DNA of 64,000 bases, from the NCBI RefSeq assembly GCF_937425535.1, contig NZ_OW485601.1:5873501-5937500 (forward strand), read 5' to 3'. The stretch's first letter is position 1. Each line of letters begins with the position of its first letter. This DNA comes from Rhodovastum atsumiense. GTDB taxonomy: Bacteria > Pseudomonadota > Alphaproteobacteria > Acetobacterales > Acetobacteraceae. Below, piece by piece: positions 25,587 through 35,224 of this stretch. The notes beneath the pieces are model-generated. The model saw only the letters and a program-made list of their open reading frames with translations. It had not been told where the DNA came from and made no database searches. The position numbers and the translations under genes were made by a program.

Positions 25587-26966
25587 ATGCCCGCTCCGGT
25601 TGAAACCGTGATCGCCGCCGCCCGCGACTTTCTCGGCGAGCGTATCACCACCAATGCCGGGCTGCGCGAGCATCACAGCCACGGCCAGGATTCCCAGCGC
25701 CCGGTGATGCCCGACGCCGTCGTCTTCGCCGAAACCACCGAGGACGTCTCCCGCCTGCTCGCCCTGTGCAACGGGCACGGGGTGGCGGTGGTGCCCTATG
25801 GCACCGGCACCTCGCTGGAAGGCCACGTGACACCGGTGCGGGGCGGCATCAGCCTCGACCTCTCGCGCATGACCCGCATCCTGGAGATCAACCCCTCCGA
25901 CCTCGATTGCCGGGTGGAGGCGGGCGTGACCCATCGCAACCTCAACATCGCGCTGCGCGACCAGGGATTGTTCTTCTCCGTCGATCCCGGCGCCGACGCC
26001 TCGATCGGCGGGATGTGCGCCACCCGGGCCTCCGGGACCAACGCGGTGCGCTACGGCACCATCCGCGAGAACGTGCTCGGGCTGACCGCGGTGATGGCCG
26101 ACGGGCGGGTGGTGCGCACCGGCGGGCGCGTGCGCAAATCGGCGACCGGCTACGACCTGACGCATCTGCTGATCGGCTCGGAGGGCACGCTCGGCGTGAT
26201 CACCGAGATCCAGCTGCGCCTGCACGGCATCCCGGAGGCGGCCAGCGCGGCGGTGTGCCAGTTCCCCACGCTGAAGGACGCGGTGGAGACGGTGATCACC
26301 GTCATGCAGGCGGGCATCCCGGTGGCGCGCATCGAGCTGCTCGACGAGGTGCAGATGGGCGCCAGCATCGCCTATTCGAAGCTGGATGAATTCCAACCCT
26401 TGCCGACGCTGTTCTTCGAGTTCCACGGCAGCCCCGCGGGAGTCGCCGAGCAGGCACAGCTCGTCGAGGAAATCGCCGAGGGCTTCGAGGGCAAGGGCTT
26501 CACCTGGGCGACCGGCCAGGAAGAGCGGTCGCGGCTGTGGCGGGCGCGGCATGACGGCTACTGGGCCGGGCTGTCGCTGCGGCCGGGCCATCGCGGCATC
26601 GCCACGGATGCGGTGGTGCCGATCAGCAAGCTGGCCGAGGTGATCCTGGGCGCCAAGGAGGACATCGCCGCCTCCGGGCTGATGGCGCCGATCGTGGGCC
26701 ATGTCGGCGACGGCAATTTCCACACGGTGATCCTGGTCCCGCCCGAGCCGGACGGGATGGAACGGGCCTGGGCGCTGGACCGCAAGATCGTGGCGCGCGC
26801 CCTGGCGCTCGGCGGATCCTGCAGCGGCGAGCACGGCGTGGGCCTGGGCAAGCGCGAGTTCCTGGTGCAGGAGCACGGGGCGGAAGCGCTGGCGGTGATG
26901 CGCAGCGTCAAGGCGGCGCTGGACCCGCGCGGCATCCTCAATCCCGGCAAGCTGTTCATCGACTGA
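25587..26966 (+). CDS. FAD-linked D-lactate/2-hydroxyacid dehydrogenase
   Basis: 459-residue flavoprotein of the GlcD/Dld (cytochrome-linked) family. The FAD-binding PCMH domain shows VVPYGTGTSLEGHV, then DPGADASIGGMCATRASGTNAVRYG. The C-terminal cap has IVGHVGDGNFH, GGSCSGEHGVGLGKREFL and LDPRGILNPGKLF. It feeds electrons from D-lactate or a related 2-hydroxy acid to the respiratory chain. It faces an ABC importer/SDR operon across a 67-bp gap, which suggests that the importer brings in, or the SDR makes, a hydroxy acid (inference). Confidence 0.88.
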   Translation: MPAPVETVIAAARDFLGERITTNAGLREHHSHGQDSQRPVMPDAVVFAETTEDVSRLLALCNGHGVAVVPYGTGTSLEGHVTPVRGGISLDLSRMTRILEINPSDLDCRVEAGVTHRNLNIALRDQGLFFSVDPGADASIGGMCATRASGTNAVRYGTIRENVLGLTAVMADGRVVRTGGRVRKSATGYDLTHLLIGSEGTLGVITEIQLRLHGIPEAASAAVCQFPTLKDAVETVITVMQAGIPVARIELLDEVQMGASIAYSKLDEFQPLPTLFFEFHGSPAGVAEQAQLVEEIAEGFEGKGFTWATGQEERSRLWRARHDGYWAGLSLRPGHRGIATDAVVPISKLAEVILGAKEDIAASGLMAPIVGHVGDGNFHTVILVPPEPDGMERAWALDRKIVARALALGGSCSGEHGVGLGKREFLVQEHGAEALAVMRSVKAALDPRGILNPGKLFID

Positions 26967-27156
26967 CCCGGTGGGCGTGCGCCGGGCTGGCCGTGCCTGC
27001 GGCGGCCCGGCGCCGTTCCGCCGGGACAACAGGGTCAAGACCGCTTGAAGTGACGATAAATCCGGCCGGCGGTCCGGGTGCGCGCCCAACCTGACGGAGG
27101 CTGTGTGGTTCTGGCTGCATGCCGACCTCCACATCCTGAAGCCAGGGGTGCGCAAC

Positions 27157-27582
27157 ATGAGTCTTTTTGGTTCGATTGCCTCCCGGATCTTCGGCCATGA
27201 CGAGACGCCGGCCCCGGCGGAGACCGGGAAGCCAGAGGCCGGGAAGCCGGCCGAGGCGGCGGTTGCCGAGGCGCAAGGTGTCTCTCCTGCTCCTACTCCT
27301 GCCCCCGCCGCCCCGCCGGCCGGGGAGGTCGACGTGGCCGCCCGGCTCACCGCCATGGCCGCGCAGGCGCCCGAGACACTCGACTGGCGGCGCTCGATCG
27401 TCGACCTGCTCAAGCTGCTCGGGCTCGACAGCAGCCTGACGGCGCGCCGGCAACTCGCGCAGGAATTGCATTACAAAGAAGACATGAATGACTCGGCCGC
27501 CATGAATATCTGGCTGCATCAGCAGGTCATGCGGAAGCTGGCCGAAAATGGTGGCCGTGTGCCGGAGGAACTCAGGAATTAG
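27157..27582 (+). CDS. DUF3597 domain protein
   Basis: 141-residue protein of a recognised but uncharacterised family. A short conserved head (SLFGSIASRIFGHDE) is followed by a Pro/Ala/Glu-rich linker of variable length. The conserved tail domain has LDWRRSIVDLLKLLGLDSSL, then ELHYKEDMNDSAAMNIWLHQQVM and ENGGRVPEELRN. It is cytoplasmic by composition. The start at 27157 is set by the family head; a GTG 18 codons upstream has no similarity. No operon partner. Some DUF3597 proteins lie near phage or LysM genes, but nothing of that kind is here. Confidence 0.85.
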   Translation: MSLFGSIASRIFGHDETPAPAETGKPEAGKPAEAAVAEAQGVSPAPTPAPAAPPAGEVDVAARLTAMAAQAPETLDWRRSIVDLLKLLGLDSSLTARRQLAQELHYKEDMNDSAAMNIWLHQQVMRKLAENGGRVPEELRN

Positions 27583-27762
27583 GGACACGGATTCCACCGG
27601 GCGGGATGGCTCCCTGCGCTGGCGGGCCCCCGGACGGATTTCCGGGAACGCGCAAATCTCGGAGGTTTTCTTCGCCCGCACGGCAAAGTAGCCTGTCATT
27701 CAGGCCGTTTCTGGCAGCAGGCCATTCTGGCCTGGTACCCGGTCAATCCGGCGGATGGGAAC

Positions 27763-28941
27763 ATGACGGGCGAACCGGAGGGGACGGCGACCACGGCACT
27801 GCTGATGCTCAGCGGCAATGCCGGCTGGATCGAAACCGCGCGGGCCCAGGCTGCCTGCCTCGGCCTGACGCGGTTCCGGGCGGTGGAGACCGCGGCGGAG
27901 GCGGCGACGCTGCTGAGTGGCAATCGGTCCTACTCTCACCTGCTGATGGATACCGCCGCGGCCGGTCCCTTGCTGGCCGACCTGATCGACATGACCGTCG
28001 GAGAAGCCGCCTCGCAGACCACGACGGTGCTGCTGGCAAGTGCCGACGGACCGTTTCGCCTGCCCTGCCCCAGGTCACGGCTGCGCGTGATCGACACGCG
28101 GGGCGATGGGTGGCTGGCCCATGCCCTCGCCAGCCAATCCGCGGAAGCCGCCTGCGCGGCGGACGTGCCGATCAGCCAGTTGCTGGCCACGCTGAAAAAC
28201 GGAGGGTTGCAGGCGCGTTACCAGCCGGTGGTGTGCATCGCCGATGGCCGGCCCGCCGGAATCGAGGTGCTTGCCCGGCTGGATCATCCCGAGCTGGGAA
28301 CGCTGGCGCCGGACAGTTTCGTGCCGCCGATCGAGACGGCCGGCTTCGCCTGGGACCTGGCGCAGGGCGTGGCGGCGTGCGCGTTGCGGGACTGGCGGGG
28401 CGATGCGCTCGCCCGGCTGGGGTTGCGTCTCACCCTCAACGCGCCGCTGGAGGTCCTGCTGCGACCGGACGCCTTCGACCGGATCGAGGCGCTGCGCGGG
28501 GAACAGGGCATCGCGGCCGCGCGGATCGTGGTGGAGCTGACCGAGACCTGCCCGGTGACCGACCCCGCGCCGCTCGGGCGGGTGCTGACGCGGCTGCGCG
28601 CAGCCGGGTACGGGCTGGCCATGGACGATGTCGGGCCGAGCATGCGCAACCACGAGGAACTGATGGGACTGCCTTTCACTATCCTGAAACTCGACAAGCA
28701 CGTGGTGCGTGACAGTGCCACGGATCCGCACGCGGCGCGGTTTCTCGAGGGCGCCGTGACGGCGGCGCATGGAGCGGGAATGAAGGTGATTGCCGAGGGC
28801 GTGGAGGATGTCGCCACCTGGAACCGCATGGCGGCGCTGGCGGTGGACGCGGCCCAGGGCTTCCTGATCGCCCGCCCGTTGCCGGCGGCGATCGTGCCGA
28901 TCTGGCATGCCGCCTGGTGCCAGAAGCGCATTCCCGCATGA
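27763..28941 (+). CDS. EAL-domain protein with degenerate receiver-like N-terminus
   Basis: 392 residues. Residues 10-120 look like a receiver-type alpha/beta domain but lack a convincing phosphorylation Asp set. Residues 150-385 are an EAL domain, the fold of c-di-GMP phosphodiesterases. Catalytic positions are partly kept: the signature is EVL (E168), with N226, E258/E261, D288-D289 in AMDDVGPS, Lys near 309-312 and IAEGVED. The loop normally DDFGTG reads DDVGPS, so activity is uncertain and it may only bind c-di-GMP. The stop overlaps the EcsC gene start by ATGA. Confidence 0.78.
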   Translation: MTGEPEGTATTALLMLSGNAGWIETARAQAACLGLTRFRAVETAAEAATLLSGNRSYSHLLMDTAAAGPLLADLIDMTVGEAASQTTTVLLASADGPFRLPCPRSRLRVIDTRGDGWLAHALASQSAEAACAADVPISQLLATLKNGGLQARYQPVVCIADGRPAGIEVLARLDHPELGTLAPDSFVPPIETAGFAWDLAQGVAACALRDWRGDALARLGLRLTLNAPLEVLLRPDAFDRIEALRGEQGIAAARIVVELTETCPVTDPAPLGRVLTRLRAAGYGLAMDDVGPSMRNHEELMGLPFTILKLDKHVVRDSATDPHAARFLEGAVTAAHGAGMKVIAEGVEDVATWNRMAALAVDAAQGFLIARPLPAAIVPIWHAAWCQKRIPA

Positions 28942-29729
28942 GCGCGGTGCTGCCGGTGCCTGCCTCGCGCCGCGGCAATGCCTGCCTGGCGCTGTCCGAC
29001 GAGGATTATGCGGCGCTGCAGGAACTGGCCGGGCGCTACCTCGCCGCCCGCAGCGGCTTCACCACCTTCATGGAATGGGCCGGCAAGTATGCCGAGCGCG
29101 GCCTGTCCTTTCTGCCGGCGGAGTGGCAGCAGACCCTGCACCTGCGTGCGCGCGAGGCACTGTCCTGGGCCTGGCGGCAGGCCACCCTGGGCATGGACCA
29201 CGAGCCTCCCGCGCGGCAGGCGCCGCCGTTGTTCTATCGCCTGCTGACCACGGGATCGGGGGCGGTGACCGGGATGGCGGGGCTGCCGGGGGTGCTGGTC
29301 GACCTGCCTGCCTCGACGCTGCTGGTGCTGCGCTCGCTGGCCGCCCAGGCCCGGGCGCGCGGGCTGGATGTCACCGGGGCGGATGTGCAGGCGGCTTGCC
29401 TGGAAGCCTTCTCCTATGGCGGGCCGACCGACGAGGACGACGATGCCGACCTGGCCTTCTGGTCGGCGCGCGCAGCGGTACCGATGGTGGCGGAGATGCT
29501 GCCGCAGGTGGCCGGGCGGTTGTCCGGGCGGCTGGCGGTGATGCTGCCGGCGCGGGCGGTGCCGGTGATCTCGGTGGCGGCCGGGGCCGGGGTGAACTGG
29601 CATTTCACCGGCTATTTCCAGGAAGTCGGGGACATCCTGCTGGCCCTGCTGCCGATGGAGCGACGCTATGGCCGGGCGCAGCTACGGGCCTGCTTCGAAG
29701 CGGTCCTGCGCGAACAACGGGTGAAATGA
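28938..29729 (+). CDS. EcsC-family protein
   Basis: 263 residues, similar to the EcsC family (named from a Bacillus ABC-transport locus; function unknown). It has a helical N-terminus, a glycine-rich amphipathic centre (TGSGAVTGMAGLPGVLVDLP), the acidic FSYGGPTDEDDDAD loop and a late PARAVPVISVAAGAGVNWHF segment. Its ATG at 28938 overlaps the EAL gene stop. The coupling hints that the EAL protein and EcsC act together, perhaps at the membrane (inference). It is convergent with an MFS gene. Confidence 0.78.
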   Translation: MSAVLPVPASRRGNACLALSDEDYAALQELAGRYLAARSGFTTFMEWAGKYAERGLSFLPAEWQQTLHLRAREALSWAWRQATLGMDHEPPARQAPPLFYRLLTTGSGAVTGMAGLPGVLVDLPASTLLVLRSLAAQARARGLDVTGADVQAACLEAFSYGGPTDEDDDADLAFWSARAAVPMVAEMLPQVAGRLSGRLAVMLPARAVPVISVAAGAGVNWHFTGYFQEVGDILLALLPMERRYGRAQLRACFEAVLREQRVK

Positions 29730-29752
29730 ACGGGGGCCGGGATCAAGCCCCG

Positions 29753-31204
29753 CTAATTCCCCGACCGCAGCGGCAGGTCCCGCATCAGCAGTGCCACCAG
29801 CAGCCCCGCCGCGCTGACCACCGTGCAGGCGAGGAACCCGGCCCGGAATCCCGTCCGTAGCAGGCCGGGGTCGATACCGGCGGCATGGCCCGCCTGGGTC
29901 AGCGCCGCGCCGAAGCTGAGGGCCAGGACCGCCCCGGCCAGCGCGCTGCCGAAGGCGCCGCCCATGGCCCGCAGCAGCAGCAGCGCGCCGGTGGCGGTGC
30001 CGATGTCGCGCCGCTCGGCGGCGTTCTGGCCGATCACCAGGCTGCTCGGCATGCAGGTGCCCAGGCCCGCCCCCATCAGCACCATCAGCGCGGCGATGGC
30101 CACCGGGCCGGCGCTGGCGGCGAGCAGCGTCAGTAGCGCGAAGCCGGTGGTGGCCACGGCCAGTCCCGTCAGCACCACGTATTTCAGCCGGCCGAACCGC
30201 CGCGCCGCCTGCCCTGACGCATAGGCGCCGGCCACGCTGGCCAGCAGGAACGGCACCAGCAGCGTGCCGGAGGTGGCCGCGTCGACGCCGTGGGCGAGCT
30301 GGAAATAGAGCGGCAGCAGGAACGTCGCCCCCAGCATCGCCGCGGAGGCCAGGAAGGCGATGCTGACCGCCGAGGTGAACACGGAATGGCCGAACAGCCG
30401 GGGCGGCAGCAGCGGCTCGATGCTGCGGCGTTCCTGCGCCACCAGCGCCACCAGCAGGCCGAGCGCCACGGCGGACAGGCCCAGGATCTGCACCGAGGCC
30501 CAGGGATAGCTCGACCCGCCCCAGCTCATGACCAGCAGGCTGGCGGTGACACAGCCCGCCATCAGCACCGCGCCGGGATAGTCGATGCGGACCTCGCGCC
30601 GGTGCACCGTCAGGTTGCGCAGCGCCCGGTTGCTCAGGATCAGGGCGGCGATCCCGAGCGGCAGGTTGATCCAGAAGATCCAGCGCCAGGACAGGTGGTC
30701 GACCAGCAGTCCGCCGAGCACCGGGCCGGCGACCGAGGCGATGCCCCACATGCCCGACAGATAGGCCTGGTAGCGGCCGCGTTCGCGCGGCGCGATCACG
30801 TCGGCGATGGAAGCCTGTGCCATCGCCATCAACCCGCCGCCCCCCATTCCCTGCAGGGCGCGGAAGACGATCAGCTGGCCGAGATCCTGTGCCATCCCGC
30901 ACAGGCCGGAGGCCGCCACGAACAGGACGATCGCGGGCAGCAGCAGCGCCCGGCGCCCGTAGATGTCGGACAGCTTGCCATAGATCGGCGTGCAGCTCAC
31001 CGAGGTCAGCAGGTAGGCGGTGACGATCCAGGAAAGGTGGCCAAAACCGTTGAGGTCGGCGGCGATGGCCGGAACGGCGGGGATCACCACCGTCTGGTCG
31101 AGGGCACCGAGCAGCACGCAGAGCATGACGCCGGTGAGCACGCGCAGCGCCCGCGCATGGCTTGCGGCGGCATTGGCCGGGGGGATGGGGGCGGAAGCGT
31201 CCAT
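29753..31204 (-). CDS. DHA2-type MFS exporter
   Basis: 483-residue transporter with 14 predicted helices. Helix 1 reads LLGALDQTVVIPAVPAIAADL, motif A is YGKLSDIYGRR, and motif C lies in GPVLGGLLVDHLSWRWIFWINLP. It is the drug-export class of the EmrB/MDR branch. No adaptor or regulator adjoins it. The ATG at 31204 fits the family; six upstream codons were ignored. It is divergent from a zinc dehydrogenase gene with a 199-bp gap. Confidence 0.86.
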   Translation of the reverse strand: MDASAPIPPANAAASHARALRVLTGVMLCVLLGALDQTVVIPAVPAIAADLNGFGHLSWIVTAYLLTSVSCTPIYGKLSDIYGRRALLLPAIVLFVAASGLCGMAQDLGQLIVFRALQGMGGGGLMAMAQASIADVIAPRERGRYQAYLSGMWGIASVAGPVLGGLLVDHLSWRWIFWINLPLGIAALILSNRALRNLTVHRREVRIDYPGAVLMAGCVTASLLVMSWGGSSYPWASVQILGLSAVALGLLVALVAQERRSIEPLLPPRLFGHSVFTSAVSIAFLASAAMLGATFLLPLYFQLAHGVDAATSGTLLVPFLLASVAGAYASGQAARRFGRLKYVVLTGLAVATTGFALLTLLAASAGPVAIAALMVLMGAGLGTCMPSSLVIGQNAAERRDIGTATGALLLLRAMGGAFGSALAGAVLALSFGAALTQAGHAAGIDPGLLRTGFRAGFLACTVVSAAGLLVALLMRDLPLRSGN

Positions 31205-31403
31205 GGTTGCCCGAAATGGCACCTCATTTCGATCCTGCCACGCCGGGCGGAAGCGGTGCTGCCATGCGCGCGCGCCTCACGGCAACCGTGTTTGCCATCG
31301 CCCGGAACTCCGCCTGCCGGTGCGGCTTCGTCTCGCGGGCCGGTGATCATCGCTCCGCCACCCCGGAGCCATGGGTCGGGCCGCAGGGGGGAGGAAAGCG
31401 AAG

Positions 31404-32573
31404 ATGAGAGCATTGTGCTGGCACGGCAAGCAGGACATCCGTTGCGACACCGTTCCCGACCCGAGGATCGAGCATCCCCGCGATGCCATCATCCGGGTGA
31501 CGAGCTGCGCGATCTGCGGCTCCGACCTGCATCTCTATGACGGCTTCATGCCAGGCATGGAGCACGGTGACATCATGGGCCATGAGTTCATGGGGGTGGT
31601 CGAGGAGGTCGGCGCGGAGAACCGCAAGCTGAAGAAAGGCGACCGCGTGGTGGTGCCCTTCACCATCGTCTGCGGCGCATGCGACCAGTGCCGGCGCGGC
31701 AATTTTTCCGTCTGCGAACGCAGCAACCGCAACAAGGAGCTCGCCGACAAGGTCTTCGGCCACGCGACCGCGGGGCTGTTCGGCTACACCCACCTGACCG
31801 GCGGCTATCCCGGCGGGCAGGCCGAATACGTGCGCGTCCCGTTTGCCGACCAGGCGCCGGTGAAGGTTCCGGACGGGCTGAGCGACGAGCAGGTCCTGTT
31901 CCTCGGCGACATCTTCCCGACCGGATGGCAGGCGGTGGTGCAATGCGACCTGCAGCCGGCCGATACGGTGGCGATCTGGGGCGCGGGGCCGGTCGGGCAG
32001 TTCTGCGTGCGCAGCGCCGTGCTGCTCGGCGCGCGCCAGGTGATCTGCATCGACCACGTGCCGGAGCGCCTGAGCATGGCGCGGGCCGGCGGCGCCATCA
32101 CCATCGACTTCGACACGGAAAGCGTCATCGAACGGCTGAACGAACTGACCCGCGGCAAGGGGCCGGAGAAATGCATCGACGCCGTCGGCCTGGAAGCACA
32201 TGCGGGCCGCAGCGTCGACTCGCTCTATGACCGTGCCAAGCAGGCGGTGATGCTGGAGACCGACCGTCCGCATGTGCTGCGCGAGATGATGTACGTGTGC
32301 CGTCCCGCCGGCGTGCTGTCGGTGCCGGGCGTCTATGGCGGATTGCTCGACAAGATCCCGTTCGGCATGGCGATGAACAAGGGCCTGACCATCCGCATGG
32401 GCCAGACCCACGTGAACCGCTGGACCGACGACCTGCTGCGCCGCATCCGGGAGGGCCAGATCGATCCTTCCTTCGTCATCACCCATACCGTGGACCTCGC
32501 CGAAGGACCGGGCATGTACAAGACATTCCGCGACAAGCAGGACGGCTGCATCAAGGTCGTGCTGAAGCCGTAA
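31404..32573 (+). CDS. Zinc-dependent alcohol dehydrogenase, formaldehyde-dehydrogenase-like
   Basis: 389-residue medium-chain dehydrogenase. Catalytic-zinc ligands lie in CAICGSDLH and MGHEFMG. The structural zinc has the four-Cys set in [18 protein letters not shown]. The Rossmann part shows [11 protein letters not shown]. The long insert before the C-terminus and the [15 protein letters not shown] opening place it in the group labelled glutathione-independent formaldehyde dehydrogenase or threonine-dehydrogenase-like; the true substrate is open. GGGAGG precedes the ATG. A membrane-protein gene follows at 28 bp. Confidence 0.85.
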   Translation: MRALCWHGKQDIRCDTVPDPRIEHPRDAIIRVTSCAICGSDLHLYDGFMPGMEHGDIMGHEFMGVVEEVGAENRKLKKGDRVVVPFTIVCGACDQCRRGNFSVCERSNRNKELADKVFGHATAGLFGYTHLTGGYPGGQAEYVRVPFADQAPVKVPDGLSDEQVLFLGDIFPTGWQAVVQCDLQPADTVAIWGAGPVGQFCVRSAVLLGARQVICIDHVPERLSMARAGGAITIDFDTESVIERLNELTRGKGPEKCIDAVGLEAHAGRSVDSLYDRAKQAVMLETDRPHVLREMMYVCRPAGVLSVPGVYGGLLDKIPFGMAMNKGLTIRMGQTHVNRWTDDLLRRIREGQIDPSFVITHTVDLAEGPGMYKTFRDKQDGCIKVVLKP

Positions 32574-32601
32574 CGCCGTCCTTCCCGCAGGAGACAAGGC
32601 G

Positions 32602-33111
32602 ATGACCATCGCACGCAAGGACGCCGGCCAGCTCGCGCGCGGCCTCGGCTGGCTGAGCCTCTGCATCGGCGTCACCGAATTGCTGGCCCCGCGCGGGCTC
32701 GCGCGCGGACTGGGACTGCGTCGTGGCGAGAAGGTGCTGTCGGGCACCGGACTGCGCGAGATCGGCACCGGCATCGGCATCCTGACCGCGGCCAACCCTA
32801 CGCCCTGGATCTGGGGACGGGTCGCGGGCGACGCGCTCGACCTCGCCACGCTGAGTGCAGGGATGCAGCGGCGCAATCCCCACCGGGGCACGCTCGGCCT
32901 GGCCCTGCTCGCGGTCGGCGCCATCACCGCCGTCGACCTGCTCTCGGTCCGCCTGCTCGCCGATCGGCGCAGCCGATGGCTCCGCTTCGACTACAGCAAC
33001 CGCAGCGGGCTGCCACAAGGGCTGGCCCGGGCGCACGGCGCGGCCGGCGACTTCGAGACGCCACGCGACATGCGCGCACCGCGGCCGATGCGCCCTTACC
33101 CGGCCGGCTGA
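32602..33111 (+). CDS. Hypothetical membrane protein, 169 aa
   Basis: The family is not firmly recognised. Three or four hydrophobic segments are visible: LGWLSLCIGVTELLAP, LREIGTGIGILTAANPTPW, GRVAGDALDLATLSAG and LGLALLAVGAITAVDLLS. The tail is basic and hydrophilic. Proteins of this layout often sit beside zinc dehydrogenases in proteobacteria, as here (28-bp gap), which suggests cotranscription. The stop is followed at once by a multi-hairpin repeat. Confidence 0.65.
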   Translation: MTIARKDAGQLARGLGWLSLCIGVTELLAPRGLARGLGLRRGEKVLSGTGLREIGTGIGILTAANPTPWIWGRVAGDALDLATLSAGMQRRNPHRGTLGLALLAVGAITAVDLLSVRLLADRRSRWLRFDYSNRSGLPQGLARAHGAAGDFETPRDMRAPRPMRPYPAG

Positions 33112-33113
33112 TC

Positions 33114-33262
33114 GCGGGGCGTTGCCCCGCCCCCACCAGGAGGCTCCGCCTCCTGGACCTCCACCAAGGGCTTCGCCCTTGGAACCCAAGACTCTGTGCC
33201 GCGCAGCGAGACTGGGATCCAAGGGCCTTGTGGCCCTTGGTCGGTCCAGGGCGAAGCCCTGG
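33114..33262. repeat. Five-hairpin interspersed repeat, copy 2
   Basis: Hairpins are at 33114-33130, 33136-33156, 33164-33182, 33219-33240 and 33246-33262, joined by the same linkers as copies 1 and 3. The fourth stem is CCAAGGG/CCCTTGG here against GCAGGGG/CCCCTGC in the other copies: both strands have changed together, so pairing is kept. Here it lies between two genes in the same direction rather than at convergent ends. Confidence 0.88.
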
Positions 33263-33315
33263 CCTTTCGCCCCGTGTCTGGTGTCTGATGCCCCCGGACG
33301 CAGGGAGGAACGAAA

Positions 33316-34074
33316 ATGGAGAGTGGCATCCCGGGGCGGATTGCCCTGGTGACCGGCGCCTCCGCCGGGCTCGGCCGCCGCTTCGCCGGAATCCTGGCGC
33401 AAGCGGGGGCACGGGTGGCCCTGGCGGCGCGGCGCACGGACCGGCTGGCGGCGCTCGAACAAGAGATCCGCGCCGCCGGTGGCGAGGCGATCGCCCTGGC
33501 GCTGGATGTCGCGGATGTCGGTGCGGTGCGCGCAGCCGCCGCCGAGGTGGAGCAGCGCCTCGGTCCCATCGCCATCCTGGTGAACAATGCCGGGGTCAGC
33601 CGGCAGCAGCGGCTCGAGGAGGTCGAGGAAGCCGACTGGGACGCGGTGCTCGACACCAATCTCAAGGGGGCTTTCTTCCTGGCGCAGGCGGCGGCGCGGC
33701 AGATGATCCGGCATGGCATCGCCGGGCGCATCGTCAATATCGGCTCGATCGCCGGGGAACGGCCGCTCGGCCGGCAGGGGCCCTACAGCATCTCCAAGGC
33801 GGCGCTGGCGCACATGACCCATTGCATGGCGCGGGAATGGGGCCGCCACGGCATTAACACCAATGCCATCGCGCCCGGGTATATCGTGACCGAGATGGCC
33901 GAGGATTTCCTGACCACGGAGGCGGGACATCGCATGGTGCAATCCCTGCCGCGGCAGCGCATGGGCGAGCCGCGGGATCTCGATGCGTTGCTGTTGCTGC
34001 TCTGTTCGGACGGCCCGGCGCGTTTCATCAACGGTTCGGTGATGGTGGCGGACGATGGCCTGCTCAGCGCCTGA
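33316..34074 (+). CDS. SDR oxidoreductase (FabG-like)
   Basis: 252-residue classical short-chain dehydrogenase. Motifs are LVTGASAGLG (residues 11-20), VNNAG (89-93), the catalytic Ser near 144 in NIGSIAG, YSISK (Y157, K161) and a PGYIVTEMAEDF loop. Its 3' end overlaps a CoA-transferase gene by 20 bp. The pairing suggests action on an acyl-CoA or its hydroxy/keto form (inference); the substrate is not defined. Confidence 0.83.
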   Translation: MESGIPGRIALVTGASAGLGRRFAGILAQAGARVALAARRTDRLAALEQEIRAAGGEAIALALDVADVGAVRAAAAEVEQRLGPIAILVNNAGVSRQQRLEEVEEADWDAVLDTNLKGAFFLAQAAARQMIRHGIAGRIVNIGSIAGERPLGRQGPYSISKAALAHMTHCMAREWGRHGINTNAIAPGYIVTEMAEDFLTTEAGHRMVQSLPRQRMGEPRDLDALLLLLCSDGPARFINGSVMVADDGLLSA

Positions 34075-35194
34075 CCCCCGCCCGCTCGCCGGGCTGCGCG
34101 TGCTGGATTTCTCCACGCTGCTGCCCGGCCCTCTGGCCACGCTGATCCTGGCCGAGGCCGGCGCCGAGGTGGTGAAGATCGAACGCCCCGGCACCGGCGA
34201 CGAAATGCGCCTGTTCCCCCCGCAGATGCCCGGCGGCAGCGCGGTGTTCGCCCTGCTCAACCGCGGCAAGCGCAGCCTGTGCCTCGATCTGAAGGCCCCG
34301 GAGACGCGCGAGCGGCTGCTGCCGCTGCTGGCCGGCGCCGACGTGCTGGTCGAGCAGTTCCGCCCGGGGGTGATGGCGCGGCTGGGCCTGGGCTACGAGG
34401 CCCTGTCGGCGCTCAATCCGGGGCTGATCTATTGCTCGATCACCGGCTATGGCCAGACCGGGCCGAATGCGCAAAAGGCGGCGCACGACATCAACTGGAT
34501 GGCGGAATCGGGGCTGCTGTCGCTGGTCGCCGACGGGGATGGCGCGCCGGTGCTGCCGCCGGCGCTGGTCGGCGACATCGGCGGCGGCGCCTATCCGGCG
34601 GTGATTAACATCCTGCTGGCGCTGCAGGTCCGCGCGCGCTCCGGGCGCGGCTGCCACCTGGACGTCTCGATGCAGGATGGGTTGTGGACCTTCGCCTATG
34701 CCGCGCTGGCGGAGGGGTTCGGCACCGGCCGCTTCCCTGCCGCGTCGGAATTGCTGACCCATGGCGGCTCGCCGCGCTACCGGATTTATCGCACCGCCGA
34801 TGGGCGCTACCTGGCGGCGGCGCCGCTCGAGGACCGGTTCTGGCGGGAATTCTGCGCCATCGTCGAGGTGGCGGAAACCGCCGGGGGGACCGAGATCGCC
34901 GCGCGTATCGCCAGCCGCGACAGCGCGGAGTGGCAGCGCCGCTTCGCCGGGCGCGACGTGTGCTGCTCGCTGGTCGCGAGCATCGAGGAAGCGACGCGGG
35001 ATCCGCATTTCGCCGCGCGTGCCGTGTTCGCGCACCGGCTGCGTCATGGCGCGGCGGAGCTGCCGGCGCTGCCGGTTCCGGTCGATCCGGGCTTCCGCGC
35101 GCCCCCCGGCCTACTGGACAGCCCGGCCCTGGCGGAGGATAGAGCGGATCAGGCCGTCGTTCCCTGGCAGGCACCACGTACCATCCCGGGATAA
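34055..35194 (+). CDS. Class III (CaiB/BaiF) CoA-transferase or acyl-CoA racemase
   Basis: 379 residues. Conserved stretches are LAGLRVLDFSTLLPGPLAT, AEVVKIERPGTGD, NRGKRSLCLDLK, EQFRPGVMARLGLGYE and CSITGYGQTGP. The catalytic Asp expected in the loop after GPN...AHDINW is present (D in AHDINWMAESG). The shorter length and AHDINWMAESG resemble alpha-methylacyl-CoA racemase as much as formyl-CoA transferase. It overlaps the SDR gene upstream by 20 bp, so the two are coupled. Confidence 0.82.
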   Translation: MACSAPDPRPLAGLRVLDFSTLLPGPLATLILAEAGAEVVKIERPGTGDEMRLFPPQMPGGSAVFALLNRGKRSLCLDLKAPETRERLLPLLAGADVLVEQFRPGVMARLGLGYEALSALNPGLIYCSITGYGQTGPNAQKAAHDINWMAESGLLSLVADGDGAPVLPPALVGDIGGGAYPAVINILLALQVRARSGRGCHLDVSMQDGLWTFAYAALAEGFGTGRFPAASELLTHGGSPRYRIYRTADGRYLAAAPLEDRFWREFCAIVEVAETAGGTEIAARIASRDSAEWQRRFAGRDVCCSLVASIEEATRDPHFAARAVFAHRLRHGAAELPALPVPVDPGFRAPPGLLDSPALAEDRADQAVVPWQAPRTIPG

Positions 35195-35224
35195 GTCCTG
35201 CGGCTGCAACGAGCGAGCCGGTAC

